64,000 nucleotides of DNA from a virus. The stretch is taken from positions 1 to 64,000 of IMG/VR virus record IMGVR_UViG_3300046660_000488; one strand, given 5' to 3'. The notes below the pieces were generated by a model that ran no database searches, had not been told where the DNA came from, and was given only the letters and a program-made list of their open reading frames with translations. A program made the position numbers and the translations under genes. Shown here in pieces: positions 24,628-32,083 of the stretch (position 1 is the first letter of the stretch; each line of letters begins with the position of its first letter).

Positions 24628-25566
24628 TTACCGGCGACGGCTGGAGGACGACGAGGACTTGTAGCTGCTCGACGACGAGGACGACTTGTAGGACGAGGAC
24701 GACGACGAGGACGAACCCCACGACGAAGACGATTTCGACGGCGACTTGTAGCTGCTCGACGAAGACGACGAACCCCACGACGAGGACGACGGCGCCTTGT
24801 AGCTGCTGCTGCTCGACGGCGCGGCCTTGTAGGACGACGACGCCCAGCCCGACGAGGTCGGCTTGGTCTTGTAGCTGGCCGAGTTGTCGTTCGCGGCCGT
24901 GGCGCCGAAGCCGCCGCGTTTGGCGGTGTTGTAGCTCGAAGCCGACGTGGCCGGGCTGTTGTACGACGAAGCGGGCGAGGCCTTGTAGCTGCTGGCCGAC
25001 GTCGAGGCGGTCACCGGGACGGCGCGAGCCTTGTCATAGGACTTGTTTGCGGCCGTCTGACCGAAACCACCGCGCTTGACGGTCGGCGCCGGAGCGTAGT
25101 TGTCGTTCGAGTACGAGCGAGCGTAGCTCGACGCCTTCGGCGGGTGATAGGTGCGGAAGTTGGGGTTGGAGGTCGAGTACGACCGGTAGTAGGTGCGGTA
25201 GTTGTCGCCGCGCCAGTAGTTGTTGTCGCGCCAGCCGTTGTTGTTGCTGTTCAGCATCTGGCTGATCAACATGCCGGTGATCAGAGGACCGTAGATGTCC
25301 TGACCGTTCTCGCTGCGGCTTTCGCAGTTGCCGTAGCCGAATTGGGCCTCGCACTGCGACTTGGCGCTGTAGCGCGGCGCGTTCTGCTGGGCCGACGACA
25401 CGGCCTGCACGCAGGCGTCACGGTTGGGATTGTCCATCCCGGCCATGCAGTCGGCGACGGCGACGTCAAATTTCGACAGCGGCTGCTGGGGTTGTTGCTG
25501 GCCGCAGGCGGCCAGCGAGAGGCTGACCACCGACATGGCGGCGAGGGCGAGGATGCTCTTACGCAT
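24628..25566 (-). CDS. DUF1190 (YgiB-like) lipoprotein with low-complexity Ser/Lys/Tyr tail
   Basis: 312 residues. The signal peptide ends in the lipobox LAAC (LSLAACGQQQ), so it is predicted to be a lipoprotein. Residues about 30-95 match YgiB/DUF1190: VADCMAGMDNPNRDAC and KSQCEAQFGYGNCES with four spaced Cys. Residues about 150-312 are repetitive, with SSSYK/SSSWGSS units ending in RRR, a tail that may bind peptidoglycan or polyanions. The neighbour order (PspA-like, DUF1190, GSP synthetase-like) mirrors E. coli yjfJ-yjfM-yjfC. Tail length is probably variable because of the repeat DNA. Confidence 0.85.
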   Translation of the reverse strand: MRKSILALAAMSVVSLSLAACGQQQPQQPLSKFDVAVADCMAGMDNPNRDACVQAVSSAQQNAPRYSAKSQCEAQFGYGNCESRSENGQDIYGPLITGMLISQMLNSNNNGWRDNNYWRGDNYRTYYRSYSTSNPNFRTYHPPKASSYARSYSNDNYAPAPTVKRGGFGQTAANKSYDKARAVPVTASTSASSYKASPASSYNSPATSASSYNTAKRGGFGATAANDNSASYKTKPTSSGWASSSYKAAPSSSSSYKAPSSSSWGSSSSSSSYKSPSKSSSSWGSSSSSSSSYKSSSSSSSYKSSSSSSRRR

Positions 25567-26377
25567 TGGAGGTGGTTCCGATCTGGAGGGGAGCCGCCGT
25601 GGCCGGAGCCGGGGCGCCCAGCGCCGCGAGGCGTTGCGAGAAGGGGAGGCTCGACGAAGTGCCTTTGACTTCGGCGAGAGCGGCGAGAACGTTCGGGTCT
25701 TCGAGCGAGCCGTCTTCGACCTGCGTCAGGACCGTGGCCTTGATCTTCAGGGCTTCGGCGTTGCCGCGCGCGGCGTCCGTCTGGCGCTTCATCGACGTCA
25801 GCGCCGAGTTCAGGCCGTCCGGCTCGTTGTTGCGGAGACCTGCGACTTCAGCCGCTTGGTTGGCGCGCATCTGGGCCTGCTCTTCGGCCAGCTTGGCGCG
25901 GGCCAGTTCGCGGGCGCCCTGCGTCAGGTTCTTCTGGGCCGTCCGAAGGGCTTCAGCCTTCTCGCGGTAGATGGTCTCGGTCTCGGTGACCAGCGCCTTG
26001 GCGTCGGCGGCTTCGGAGACCTCGCGGTCCATTTCGACCTTGGCCTCTTCCAGCGTGTTCAGCAGGCCGTTCAGGCTGGTGGCCAGAGCGGCTTTCTGCG
26101 GACCTTCCGGCGCGGCCTCGTACTTGGCGTTCAGCACCTGCGCGCCTTGTGCGAAGCGGTCGAACTTGGCCTTGGCCGCGACCGCTTCAGTTTCTTCACG
26201 CGCGGCGTCGGTTTTCACCTTCGCCAGCATGACGCCGACCTTGTCGAGGTTCTGTTCCATCATCGCCAGTTGCGCGTCCGAAGCGGTGGACGGGTCGAGG
26301 TTGACGATGGCGTCAGTGACTTCTTGGATGGCTTTCTTGCCGTGCGCGCCACCAAGGGCGCGAAGGAAACCAAGCAC
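25559..26377 (-). CDS. PspA/IM30-like coiled-coil protein, 272 aa
   Basis: GTG at 26377 (MLGFLRALGGAHGKKA) with a GGGAG site. Almost entirely charged helix, the length and heptad character of PspA/Vipp1 proteins: AAREETEAVAAKAKFDR, REKAEALRTAQKNL, LARAKLAEEQAQM. A short amphipathic N-terminal helix is present, as in membrane-binding PspA. PspA proteins oligomerise on stressed inner membranes. First gene of the cassette with the YgiB/YgiC-like proteins, overlapping the next by 8 nt. Family assignment rests on character and context, since coiled coils align poorly. Confidence 0.65.
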   Translation of the reverse strand: MLGFLRALGGAHGKKAIQEVTDAIVNLDPSTASDAQLAMMEQNLDKVGVMLAKVKTDAAREETEAVAAKAKFDRFAQGAQVLNAKYEAAPEGPQKAALATSLNGLLNTLEEAKVEMDREVSEAADAKALVTETETIYREKAEALRTAQKNLTQGARELARAKLAEEQAQMRANQAAEVAGLRNNEPDGLNSALTSMKRQTDAARGNAEALKIKATVLTQVEDGSLEDPNVLAALAEVKGTSSSLPFSQRLAALGAPAPATAAPLQIGTTSNA

Positions 26378-26453
26378 AGGGTATCTCCCGTTGGGTGGAG
26401 TTGGAATAAGGCTCGCACCGTAGCGGGTATTATGGATTTGGTCTACTAAAATC

Positions 26454-26753
26454 TCACGAAAGGGGTTTCGGTGTAACCCCATGATTTTTCATGATATTTT
26501 CCATCGTTTCGATGGCGTGATCATGGTCGCTGATTTTGTCCTCGAATCGAGAAATCATGATTTCAATCATGCGCTCACCGTCGCCGTTGCCCATGAAGGA
26601 CCAGCGCTGCGACAAGTCTTTGTGCTGTGCACGGACGTTCTGCAACTGCAAGGTTGCCATTCGGTGCATTTCCGGTATGACCCGGAGAGGCACAGTTTCG
26701 AAATCTCGCAAGTCACCGTCGTTGTCGTAGATGACGTAGTCAATCTCGTCCAT
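26454..26753 (-). CDS. Hypothetical protein, 99 aa
   Basis: MDEIDYVIYDNDGD start (ATG 26753), overlapping the phosphoesterase 3' end by 14 nt. Acidic N terminus, then a long helix with several Met and His. Function unknown. Confidence 0.6.
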   Translation of the reverse strand: MDEIDYVIYDNDGDLRDFETVPLRVIPEMHRMATLQLQNVRAQHKDLSQRWSFMGNGDGERMIEIMISRFEDKISDHDHAIETMENIMKNHGVTPKPLS

Positions 26754-27354
26754 GGTGATCCACCGGCCGATAGGGAGGGAGTGTTGCAAGGCGACGCTTG
26801 ACGTCTTCCCAGCTTGCGGGCTTCAGCCCCCAGCAATCGGCGCCGATGTCCGTGCGTTGGTCGCACTCGGCTTCCTTGAGTGAGCCGTGGCTGTGACCAT
26901 AGAGCATGATCGAACCGTGGTGCGACTTGTTCCAGACCATCGACGCATAGTGGAAGATGCAGATCATCTTGCCGTCCAAGCGGATTTCCATGTAGGGCTC
27001 GGACGATTGCCAGAGGCTGGACAGTCGAATTTCCACGTTGTCGTGGTTGCCCCAGACGAAATGCTTGCGGCCGTTCAGGCGCTCCAAGTATTTCTCTTCA
27101 GCCCCATGGGCCATCGCGAAGTCACCGGCGTGGTAGACATCGTCGTCGGGGTCAACCCGCTCGTTCCAGTAGCGGATCATGTCCTCGTCCATGCGCGCGA
27201 CGTCTAGGAAGACCTTCGGCTGACCCTTGTCGTCGAGGACCGGGCGGTTCTGGCTATCGAGGATGGGCTTGGAGTACGGCCGGTTGCAGTACTTGATCAC
27301 GTTGCGATGGCCAAAATGCGTATCGCTAGTGAACCATGTTTTTCTCTTTCTCAT
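26740..27354 (-). CDS. Calcineurin-like metallophosphoesterase
   Basis: 204 residues from MRKRKTWFTSDTHFGH. Metal-binding motifs in order: SDTHFGH (D-x-H), HAGDFAM (GDxx in place of GDxxD), WGNHD (GNHD), an IFHYA His and LYGHSHG (GHxH). This is the YfcE/MJ0936-like phage phosphoesterase type, acting on phosphomono- or diesters in the cytoplasm. The promoter -10 (CATAAT, 27361-27366) places the transcription start at about the ATG, so it is probably leaderless. Confidence 0.88.
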   Translation of the reverse strand: MRKRKTWFTSDTHFGHRNVIKYCNRPYSKPILDSQNRPVLDDKGQPKVFLDVARMDEDMIRYWNERVDPDDDVYHAGDFAMAHGAEEKYLERLNGRKHFVWGNHDNVEIRLSSLWQSSEPYMEIRLDGKMICIFHYASMVWNKSHHGSIMLYGHSHGSLKEAECDQRTDIGADCWGLKPASWEDVKRRLATLPPYRPVDHHGRD

Positions 27355-27360
27355 CCACCC

Positions 27361-27390
27361 ATTATGCGGGAGGGAGATATTTTTGGTCAA
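27361..27390 (-). promoter_or_regulatory. Promoter of the phosphoesterase gene
   Basis: Minus strand: TTGACC (27385-27390) within GTGGTTGACCA, 18-bp spacer, CATAAT (27361-27366). It lies over the 3' end of the upstream gene. Confidence 0.6.
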
Positions 27391-27721
27391 CCACTTCGTA
27401 ATCGGCGTCGATCACCCCGTCGTCGGCCTTCGCCTTAGCACGGGCGCGGAGGATTGCTTTTTCGTGCTCGATCTCGCGCTCGTACATATCGCGCATGAAC
27501 TCCATCATGACCTCAGCTTGAATGCCGAGCGCGATAGCCTTGCGGGTCTCCGGATCGTAGCTGGACCAGTCGTCGTCGAGGTGGCGCGCCTCGCGCTTGG
27601 CCCGAAGCTCGGCCATGCCGCGATCATGCTCGTCCCAGATGTGCTTGGCGTACAGCAGCGGGGCGAAGACGATGGCGAACAGGAAGATGGTCATGAACGC
27701 ATCCATGAATTCACGCATCAT
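27362..27721 (-). CDS. Membrane-anchored helical protein, 119 aa
   Basis: MMREFMDAFMTIFLFAIVFAPLLYA forms one N-terminal transmembrane helix, followed by about 90 residues of charged helix (YEREIEHEKAILRARAKAKAD). Probably inner-membrane with a cytoplasmic tail. Overlaps the upstream gene by 11 nt. Function unknown. Confidence 0.7.
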   Translation of the reverse strand: MMREFMDAFMTIFLFAIVFAPLLYAKHIWDEHDRGMAELRAKREARHLDDDWSSYDPETRKAIALGIQAEVMMEFMRDMYEREIEHEKAILRARAKAKADDGVIDADYEVVDQKYLPPA

Positions 27722-28163
27722 CGTCCCTCCAAGCCGTCAGTTGGCCCTTTTCCGGAACCGCGTGAACGGCGCTGTCCAGAACCGTTACGATGGCGGGAAA
27801 CAGGCGACCGCCGCCCATTCCTCGGATGATCAGCACCGCGCCGCTTTCTTTGTCGGTGACGACCTCATGCTCGTCCGTGGGATCGTAACGACCGGCCGCG
27901 ATCTCCCGCAGTTTCGCCCGGTGCGGTTCGAGGTCGATTTTCACGACCCGTTCAAGATAGCGCAGCAGCGCATGGTCGCTGACATGCAGCATGTCTATCG
28001 GCGCTTCGGCTTGCCGTATCGCTTCGTTGACCATCGTGAGGCGATGCTGCATCGACTTGGTCTCGCTCGACATCGAGCTTAGGGCCGAGCGCAACTCGCG
28101 CTGCATTTGACGCATGTCTTCCGGCGACAGCCCGAGCATGTAGAGCGGATTCAGATCAGACAC
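27711..28163 (-). CDS. Hypothetical protein, 150 aa
   Basis: GTG start at 28163 (MSDLNPLYMLGLSPEDMRQ), 4 nt after the upstream stop. N-terminal helices (QRELRSALSSMSSETKSMQHRL), then a domain HVSDHALLRYLERVVKIDLEPHRAKL...VLIIRGMGGGRLFPAIVTVL that resembles the small toxin-like domain of BrnT/HicA-type proteins in strand pattern. Not recognised with confidence. Confidence 0.6.
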   Translation of the reverse strand: MSDLNPLYMLGLSPEDMRQMQRELRSALSSMSSETKSMQHRLTMVNEAIRQAEAPIDMLHVSDHALLRYLERVVKIDLEPHRAKLREIAAGRYDPTDEHEVVTDKESGAVLIIRGMGGGRLFPAIVTVLDSAVHAVPEKGQLTAWRDDDA

Positions 28164-28167
28164 TAAT

Positions 28168-28581
28168 TCAGTCCCAGAGTTCAACGGGAACGATGTGCCC
28201 GTCAGATTCAAGCTCGCGCTGCGTTGAAAGCGCGAGGTCGAGCGCTTCCTGATTGCTGTTCTCGTAGTCGCCGTGGTCCTTATCGACCAACGGCGTGCCC
28301 GGCTGAGCCCACCCACCCGGAGCTTCCTTCCACTTGTGGGAGAGGTACTTCCATTCGAGATCGACGGCCAGCCTATGGTCCGTGAACAGCGGGATCGGCG
28401 GATCGGCCATGTAGTGCAGGACGCCGTCGATTTCCTTCAGCCAGCCGCGCGAGACAACGCGAGGCACGCCGTTGGAGAACGTCGCCTTCTCGTCGTAGCT
28501 GATCTTGTAGACCTCGTCTTCCGCGTCATCTTCCAGCCGACGCTGGGAGCGGGATTTCGCGGCCTTGTTCTTGGCTGACAT
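28168..28581 (-). CDS. Hypothetical protein, 137 aa
   Basis: Lys/Arg-rich N terminus (MSAKNKAAKSRSQRRLED), followed by Trp-rich mixed structure (SRGWLKEIDGVLHYM, LEWKYLSHKWKEAPGGW). No motif recognised; possibly nucleic-acid binding from its charge. Confidence 0.65.
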   Translation of the reverse strand: MSAKNKAAKSRSQRRLEDDAEDEVYKISYDEKATFSNGVPRVVSRGWLKEIDGVLHYMADPPIPLFTDHRLAVDLEWKYLSHKWKEAPGGWAQPGTPLVDKDHGDYENSNQEALDLALSTQRELESDGHIVPVELWD

Positions 28582-29082
28582 TCACTCGGTCTCGTTCAGG
28601 ATCGCGCGTTGCTCGGCCGGAAATTCGCCAACGCGGGTCTTGGTCCCGGCCGCCACGTTCACGATGGTGTCGCGCGTGTCAACGGCGTCTTCGATCTCGG
28701 CCAGCACCTTGGCCAGCAGGGCGCGGGCGCCGCCGGTGGCGTCTTGGGTGCGTTCCAGATGATCGACGACGGCCCGGTACAGGTCAAGGCCGTGATCTTG
28801 GGTGGCTCGACGCAGACGGTTGCGCGTCCAGAATTCGTTCTCACGACCGATGCGACGGCCGCCGCTGGCGATCAGGTCGTCGATGGCGCCCTTGGCGTCT
28901 TTCACAGTCTGGAACCACGCCGCGCCGGGCATGTCCTCGACCGTGCCGAATTCGGCCGGGAAGACGTTATAGCCCTGCGTGACCTTGTGGCCGTCGATCA
29001 GGAAGCCGTCGCCGAAATCGCGCTTATGCGTGATCTTGTAGCCGCGATAGAGGACCGCGTATTGGGGATCGGTGTAGAGCAC
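28582..29082 (-). CDS. Hypothetical protein, 166 aa
   Basis: MLYTDPQYAVLYRGYKITHKRDFGDGFLIDG: a small beta-sheet N terminus followed by helices rich in Arg and Ala (RENEFWTRNRLRRATQDHGLDLYRA). Its stop abuts the next gene. Function unknown. Confidence 0.65.
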   Translation of the reverse strand: MLYTDPQYAVLYRGYKITHKRDFGDGFLIDGHKVTQGYNVFPAEFGTVEDMPGAAWFQTVKDAKGAIDDLIASGGRRIGRENEFWTRNRLRRATQDHGLDLYRAVVDHLERTQDATGGARALLAKVLAEIEDAVDTRDTIVNVAAGTKTRVGEFPAEQRAILNETE

Positions 29083-29091
29083 GGTGACCTC

Positions 29092-29340
29092 CTAGTCCTT
29101 GGGCTGACGCACGCGCCAGACCTTGTTGTCGAAATCCACGAGGCCAGCCTTGCGGGCTTTCTGGAGAAGGCGGTTGGCCACCTCTTGGCGAGCCCACAGG
29201 TCGTTGGGCTCGTAACCGGCGCGGCCGAGAGCCGACGCGATTTCGAGGTTGGTGAAGACGCCGGTCATGTGACGCAGGGCCGAACGAACCTGCTCTTCAG
29301 TGGCGATCTTGCCCTTGTAGTTGATGGCGCTGTCGAGCAT
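29092..29340 (-). CDS. Small winged-helix-like protein, 82 aa
   Basis: Start at MLDSAINYKGKIA because of GGAGG 4 nt upstream. The pattern TNLEIASALGRAGYEPNDLWARQEVANRLLQKARKAGLVDFDNKVWRV resembles a winged helix-turn-helix, so DNA binding is possible. It has its own sigma70-like promoter at 29368-29395 and could be a regulator of the leftward operon. Confidence 0.65.
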   Translation of the reverse strand: MLDSAINYKGKIATEEQVRSALRHMTGVFTNLEIASALGRAGYEPNDLWARQEVANRLLQKARKAGLVDFDNKVWRVRQPKD

Positions 29341-29367
29341 GTGGCCTCCGCAATTGAACAGAGCCAC

Positions 29368-29395
29368 ACAGTACTACATTTTGAAGTAGTGTCAA
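29368..29395 (-). promoter_or_regulatory. Promoter of the winged-helix gene operon
   Basis: Minus strand: TTGACA (29390-29395), 16-bp spacer ending in TGTAG, TACTGT (29368-29373). The spacer end TGTAG is shared with promoters at 23180, 38245 and 40461. An inverted repeat GTAGTTGACACTAC overlaps the -35. Confidence 0.6.
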
Positions 29396-29929
29396 CTACA
29401 GTTTTGAAGTTTTCACGTGCGAGAGGCAAGACGTATCAGCTAGAAGGATATCTGCTTGCTCGGTCCCGTAATTGTCAGGGATGATCCATCCTTCAAATCC
29501 TTGACGACGAAGGTGTTGCATCAGGTCCATGGCATACTCGCGCATACCGTTTCCGTCATCGACGCCTTCGTATTCGGCGTAGTAATCCATGATGGATCGG
29601 GTGAGAACCGCGAGACGGACCGGCCGTGAAACCGTGTACGTGATCAGTCGAGGCTTTCCGTCTTGATCAGACCAAGTAGAAAAATACTTTGCTGTATCAA
29701 CAGAGTTGGTTACCCACGAGAAATCATCGAGGCCATTACGCTCGTCGAACTTGGCGTTTGTTCCGTGATACACCGTCGTTCCTTTCTGAAGAACGTACTC
29801 GTCCGGGGCCGGAGGCCCATCGTCCTCATCTTCATCCTCATTGTCGTAACCGTCGTCATCACGGTCGTCGCCGTACTCTTGGAGGTTCAGGCTCTCCATG
29901 AGGGAGATAAAATCACGAAACTGGCTCAT
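29396..29929 (-). CDS. ADP-ribosyltransferase-like protein with N-terminal prohead-type tag, 177 aa
   Basis: Begins MSQFRDFISLMES, where LME matches the (L/I)-X-E prohead-protease site. An acidic linker follows (EDEDEDDGPPAPDE), then KGTTVYHGTNAKFDERN with the ART-fold His (YHGT) and the later strands WVTNSVDTAKYFS and RLITYTVSRPVRLAVL. ART proteins transfer ADP-ribose from NAD+ to targets. The late-promoter octamer ends 5 nt before the ATG, so the mRNA is likely leaderless. Same tag class as five other proteins in this window. Confidence 0.7.
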   Translation of the reverse strand: MSQFRDFISLMESLNLQEYGDDRDDDGYDNEDEDEDDGPPAPDEYVLQKGTTVYHGTNAKFDERNGLDDFSWVTNSVDTAKYFSTWSDQDGKPRLITYTVSRPVRLAVLTRSIMDYYAEYEGVDDGNGMREYAMDLMQHLRRQGFEGWIIPDNYGTEQADILLADTSCLSHVKTSKL

Positions 29930-29934
29930 GCCCG

Positions 29935-29942
29935 TATTTATG
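29935..29942 (-). promoter_or_regulatory. Late-promoter-like motif (leaderless type)
   Basis: CATAAATA on the minus strand, then CGGGC and the ATG at 29929. T4 late transcripts start about 6-7 nt downstream of this box, so transcription would begin at the start codon. Confidence 0.55.
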
Positions 29943-29987
29943 TGGTAAATAGGAATTGCGGACCATCCCGGTCCGAGGAGAAAAGTC

Positions 29988-30683
29988 ATGAAAAGGCTTC
30001 TTGAAATCCGCTCCGCTGAAGGCGGCGCCGATTCCCAACTGTTCGTCCAAGACCTGACCAAGTCGTACCTGCGTCTCTTCGCTCGCAAGGGCTGAAAGCA
30101 CCGCGTCGTTCGGGAACGGCCGTCAGACGCGGGCCTCTACGAGATCACCATCGAAGTCATTGGCTCTGGGGTCTCCAAACTCGAAAATGAAATCGGTGGC
30201 CACCGCATCCAGCGTGTGCCGCCAACAGAAAAACGGGGCCGGGTTCACACCAGCACCGTGACTGTCGCTGTCGTCGATCCTGACGTCGCGGTGTCGGACG
30301 TCTATGCCAAGCGCTCAGACAAAGACTTCCGCATCGAATGGTTCAGCGGCTCCGGCGCGGGCGGTCAACACCGCAACAAGCACCAGAACTCGTGCCGCGT
30401 GCACCACATCCCCACTGGAGTCTGTGAAGCACGTCAGGGCCGTGAGCGTATCTCCAATCTGAAGGACGCCATGGCCGCCATCAACGTCACCCTCGACAAG
30501 ATGGAGCGCGGGGATGTCGGGGCCACCTTGGCTTCGGTTCGCAAGGACCAAGTCGGGAGCGGAATGCGCGGCGATAAGACCGTGACAATCCGTTTCCAAG
30601 ACGATAAAGTGGTGCACGAAAATGGAAAAGCCATGACCGCCACTCGTTATATGAAGGGCTTCATGGACGATGTGTGGAGCTAA
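29988..30683 (+). CDS. Release-factor (RF1-domain) protein interrupted by one in-frame UGA
   Basis: ATG 29988 with a GAGGAG site. Residues 1-35 (LLEIRSAEGGADSQLFVQDL...FARKG) match the start of the RF1/RF2 catalytic region (EIRAgeGG.ea.lf..DL). UGA at 30093-30095 follows. The same frame then continues (RPSDAGLYEI, HRIQRVPPTEKRGRVHTS), with a PxT-like specificity motif and GSGAGGQHRNK, the peptidyl-tRNA hydrolysis GGQ. Homology on both sides without frame change shows a stop where many RFs have Trp (KGW). A stem-loop (CCGCGTC/GACGCGG, 30101-30132) starts 5 nt after the UGA. Readthrough, Sec insertion, a nonsense mutation or a sequencing error are the alternatives. It lacks the N-terminal domain of full RFs. 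Confidence 0.75.
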
Positions 30684-30685
30684 TT

Positions 30686-31129
30686 ATGGCGCGTTGGGAA
30701 ATCGGGGTCGCGAGCACCACCAGTGATGAGACCAACTGGACCGGTGAATACGTGCTCGCCAACCACGAAGGCCAAGCGCTTGAGCAGGCGGAGTTCAACG
30801 GGTACTATCGCAATGTGCGCGTGCGGCCGGAGCAGATTGACGTCGCTCCGGCCTTCGACCCGGACACAGCCTTCACGACCCGATACGCTTACATCGACCA
30901 GTCGAAACCGTTTGGTGACGGCTTCACCGGCGTTCGGATCGAGGAAGACGGGAAACCGGACAAGATCATATACGCCATCGACCCCTCTGGCGCGCCAAAG
31001 GTAGAGCCTGAGCCCGAGTACGATCTTCTTGACTTGCATGGCAAGACGATGGGGATCATGGCCATCATCGCGAGTGCTTGCTTTGTGCTCGGAATGCTGG
31101 TAGTCGGGCTCACTCAACTGTTTAGGTGA
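30686..31129 (+). CDS. Protein with C-terminal membrane anchor, 147 aa
   Basis: Starts MARWEIGVASTTSD 2 nt after the RF gene. A globular N-terminal region of about 115 residues is followed by one transmembrane helix (MGIMAIIASACFVLGMLVVGL) at the C terminus. Tail-anchored topology is likely. Function unknown. Confidence 0.7.
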   Translation: MARWEIGVASTTSDETNWTGEYVLANHEGQALEQAEFNGYYRNVRVRPEQIDVAPAFDPDTAFTTRYAYIDQSKPFGDGFTGVRIEEDGKPDKIIYAIDPSGAPKVEPEPEYDLLDLHGKTMGIMAIIASACFVLGMLVVGLTQLFR

Positions 31130-31132
31130 CCC

Positions 31133-31711
31133 ATGAAACTGATCGTAACGACCGTCGAGAGCGTCGAGCCTTGGGGCGAAAAGCTGTCCCTCGTGAAGGT
31201 GGCCGGTGTCGAACACACCGTCGTCGCCAACCGTAAGGACGATGGTTCGTTCCGCTGGGAAGTCGGCCAACCGGTCGTCTACGTCCCCGAGAACGCGATC
31301 CTGCCGCAGGACGTCCTGCTCCTGCGCGGGTACTGGGAAGCCGGAGCCAAGAAGGGCATGCTGGCCAGCGGCAAGGGCAACCGGGTCAAGGGTCGCACCT
31401 TCGGCAAGGTCACGGCCGAGGACGGCACGGTCACCGATCCGGGCGTCGAGTCCAAGGGTCTGCTGTTCAAGGTCGATCCGAAGTTCACTGACACCGGCCG
31501 GAAGATGAACGTCAGCCGGGTTCGGGTGGACAACGACCTCACCGTCGTCGGCGATCCCACCGAAGAATACACCATCGACTTCGACACCAAGACCATCGGC
31601 GGCGACTATCACTCCGAAGGCTTCTCGGGCAAGCAGGTCGTTGTCTTCAAGAACGTCCAGATCGGCGACGACGTGACCGAATTCTTCGGCGCCACGGAAT
31701 TCACCGGCTAA
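31133..31711 (+). CDS. OB-domain protein related to the N terminus of Rnl5-type RNA ligases, 192 aa
   Basis: VGQPVVYVPENAILPQDVLLLRGYW...GKGNRVKGRTFGK...SKGLLF follows the N-terminal OB module of DraRnl-type RNA ligases and related phage proteins (aVYiPE.a.LP...l...G.W...GNRVK....RG..SqGLL). The nucleotidyltransferase domain with its KxDG lysine is absent, so it should not ligate by itself. It may bind RNA ends or act with KptA. Followed by a strong terminator. Confidence 0.65.
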   Translation: MKLIVTTVESVEPWGEKLSLVKVAGVEHTVVANRKDDGSFRWEVGQPVVYVPENAILPQDVLLLRGYWEAGAKKGMLASGKGNRVKGRTFGKVTAEDGTVTDPGVESKGLLFKVDPKFTDTGRKMNVSRVRVDNDLTVVGDPTEEYTIDFDTKTIGGDYHSEGFSGKQVVVFKNVQIGDDVTEFFGATEFTG

Positions 31712-31735
31712 CCGTTGATCTGGTGACCAAATGAA

Positions 31736-31763
31736 AAGGCTCCCCAATCGGGGAGCCTTTTTA
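31736..31763 (+). terminator. Terminator of the 29988-31711 operon
   Basis: AAGGCTCCCC pairs with GGGGAGCCTT around ATC, followed by TTTT. A TGGTGACCA element sits just before it (about 31720). Confidence 0.85.
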
Positions 31764-31764
31764 G

Positions 31765-32004
31765 TTCGGTGAACGAGATTCGTCGTTGACCCGACACAAG
31801 ATACGGTTAACTTAAGCGCCAGCCGCGCCCCGGCTGAGACTTGAGCCGCAGCCAATGCGTTCCAGTCCGCAGAGAAAGCAGGATCGGTCTCGAAGGCCCG
31901 CCGGAGCCGCCCGGCGGGCCTTCACACGTGCGACCTTACGCGCCCCGAGCTTCACCCACACAAAGCTTGGTAGGTAGGTCGTCCACCCGTGGCTCTATTT
32001 AGAC
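31765..32004. ncRNA. Gene-free stretch with stable hairpins, possible small RNA
   Basis: About 240 bp without a credible ORF. Hairpins include AGCCG/CGGCT and a 9-bp GGCCCGCCG/CGGCGGGCC stem around 31890-31915. On the minus strand a late-like octamer TCTAAATA (31996-32003) would fire leftward through this stretch toward that stem. No known RNA class recognised; strand unresolved. Confidence 0.3.
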
Positions 32005-32005
32005 G

Positions 32006-32034
32006 AAAAAGCCCGCCGCATGAGCGACGGGCTT
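32006..32034 (-). terminator. Terminator of the 32084-32341 gene
   Basis: On the minus strand AAGCCCGTCGC...GCGGCGGGCTTTTTCG forms a stem followed by a T run. Confidence 0.7.
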
Positions 32035-32083
32035 CTTCAGATGGTGCTACAAAACAGCACACCCCAAGGTGGAGTTACCGGTG

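Noticed and set aside
23452-25668. 738-codon plus-strand frame opposite ygiC/ygiB-like genes
   Set aside because: Its RRRRG/VAARR repeats are the complement of the Ser/Tyr-rich lipoprotein tail. The minus strand carries a lipobox and family motifs.
29988-30683. Programmed +1 frameshift like E. coli prfB in the release-factor gene
   Set aside because: The reading frame is the same before and after the UGA, so a frameshift would destroy the downstream RF domain. Readthrough or mutation is required instead.
29988-30683. Genome-wide reassignment of UGA to Trp
   Set aside because: UGA ends many other genes here, including argS and the numerous ATGA-overlap genes, so the code is standard.
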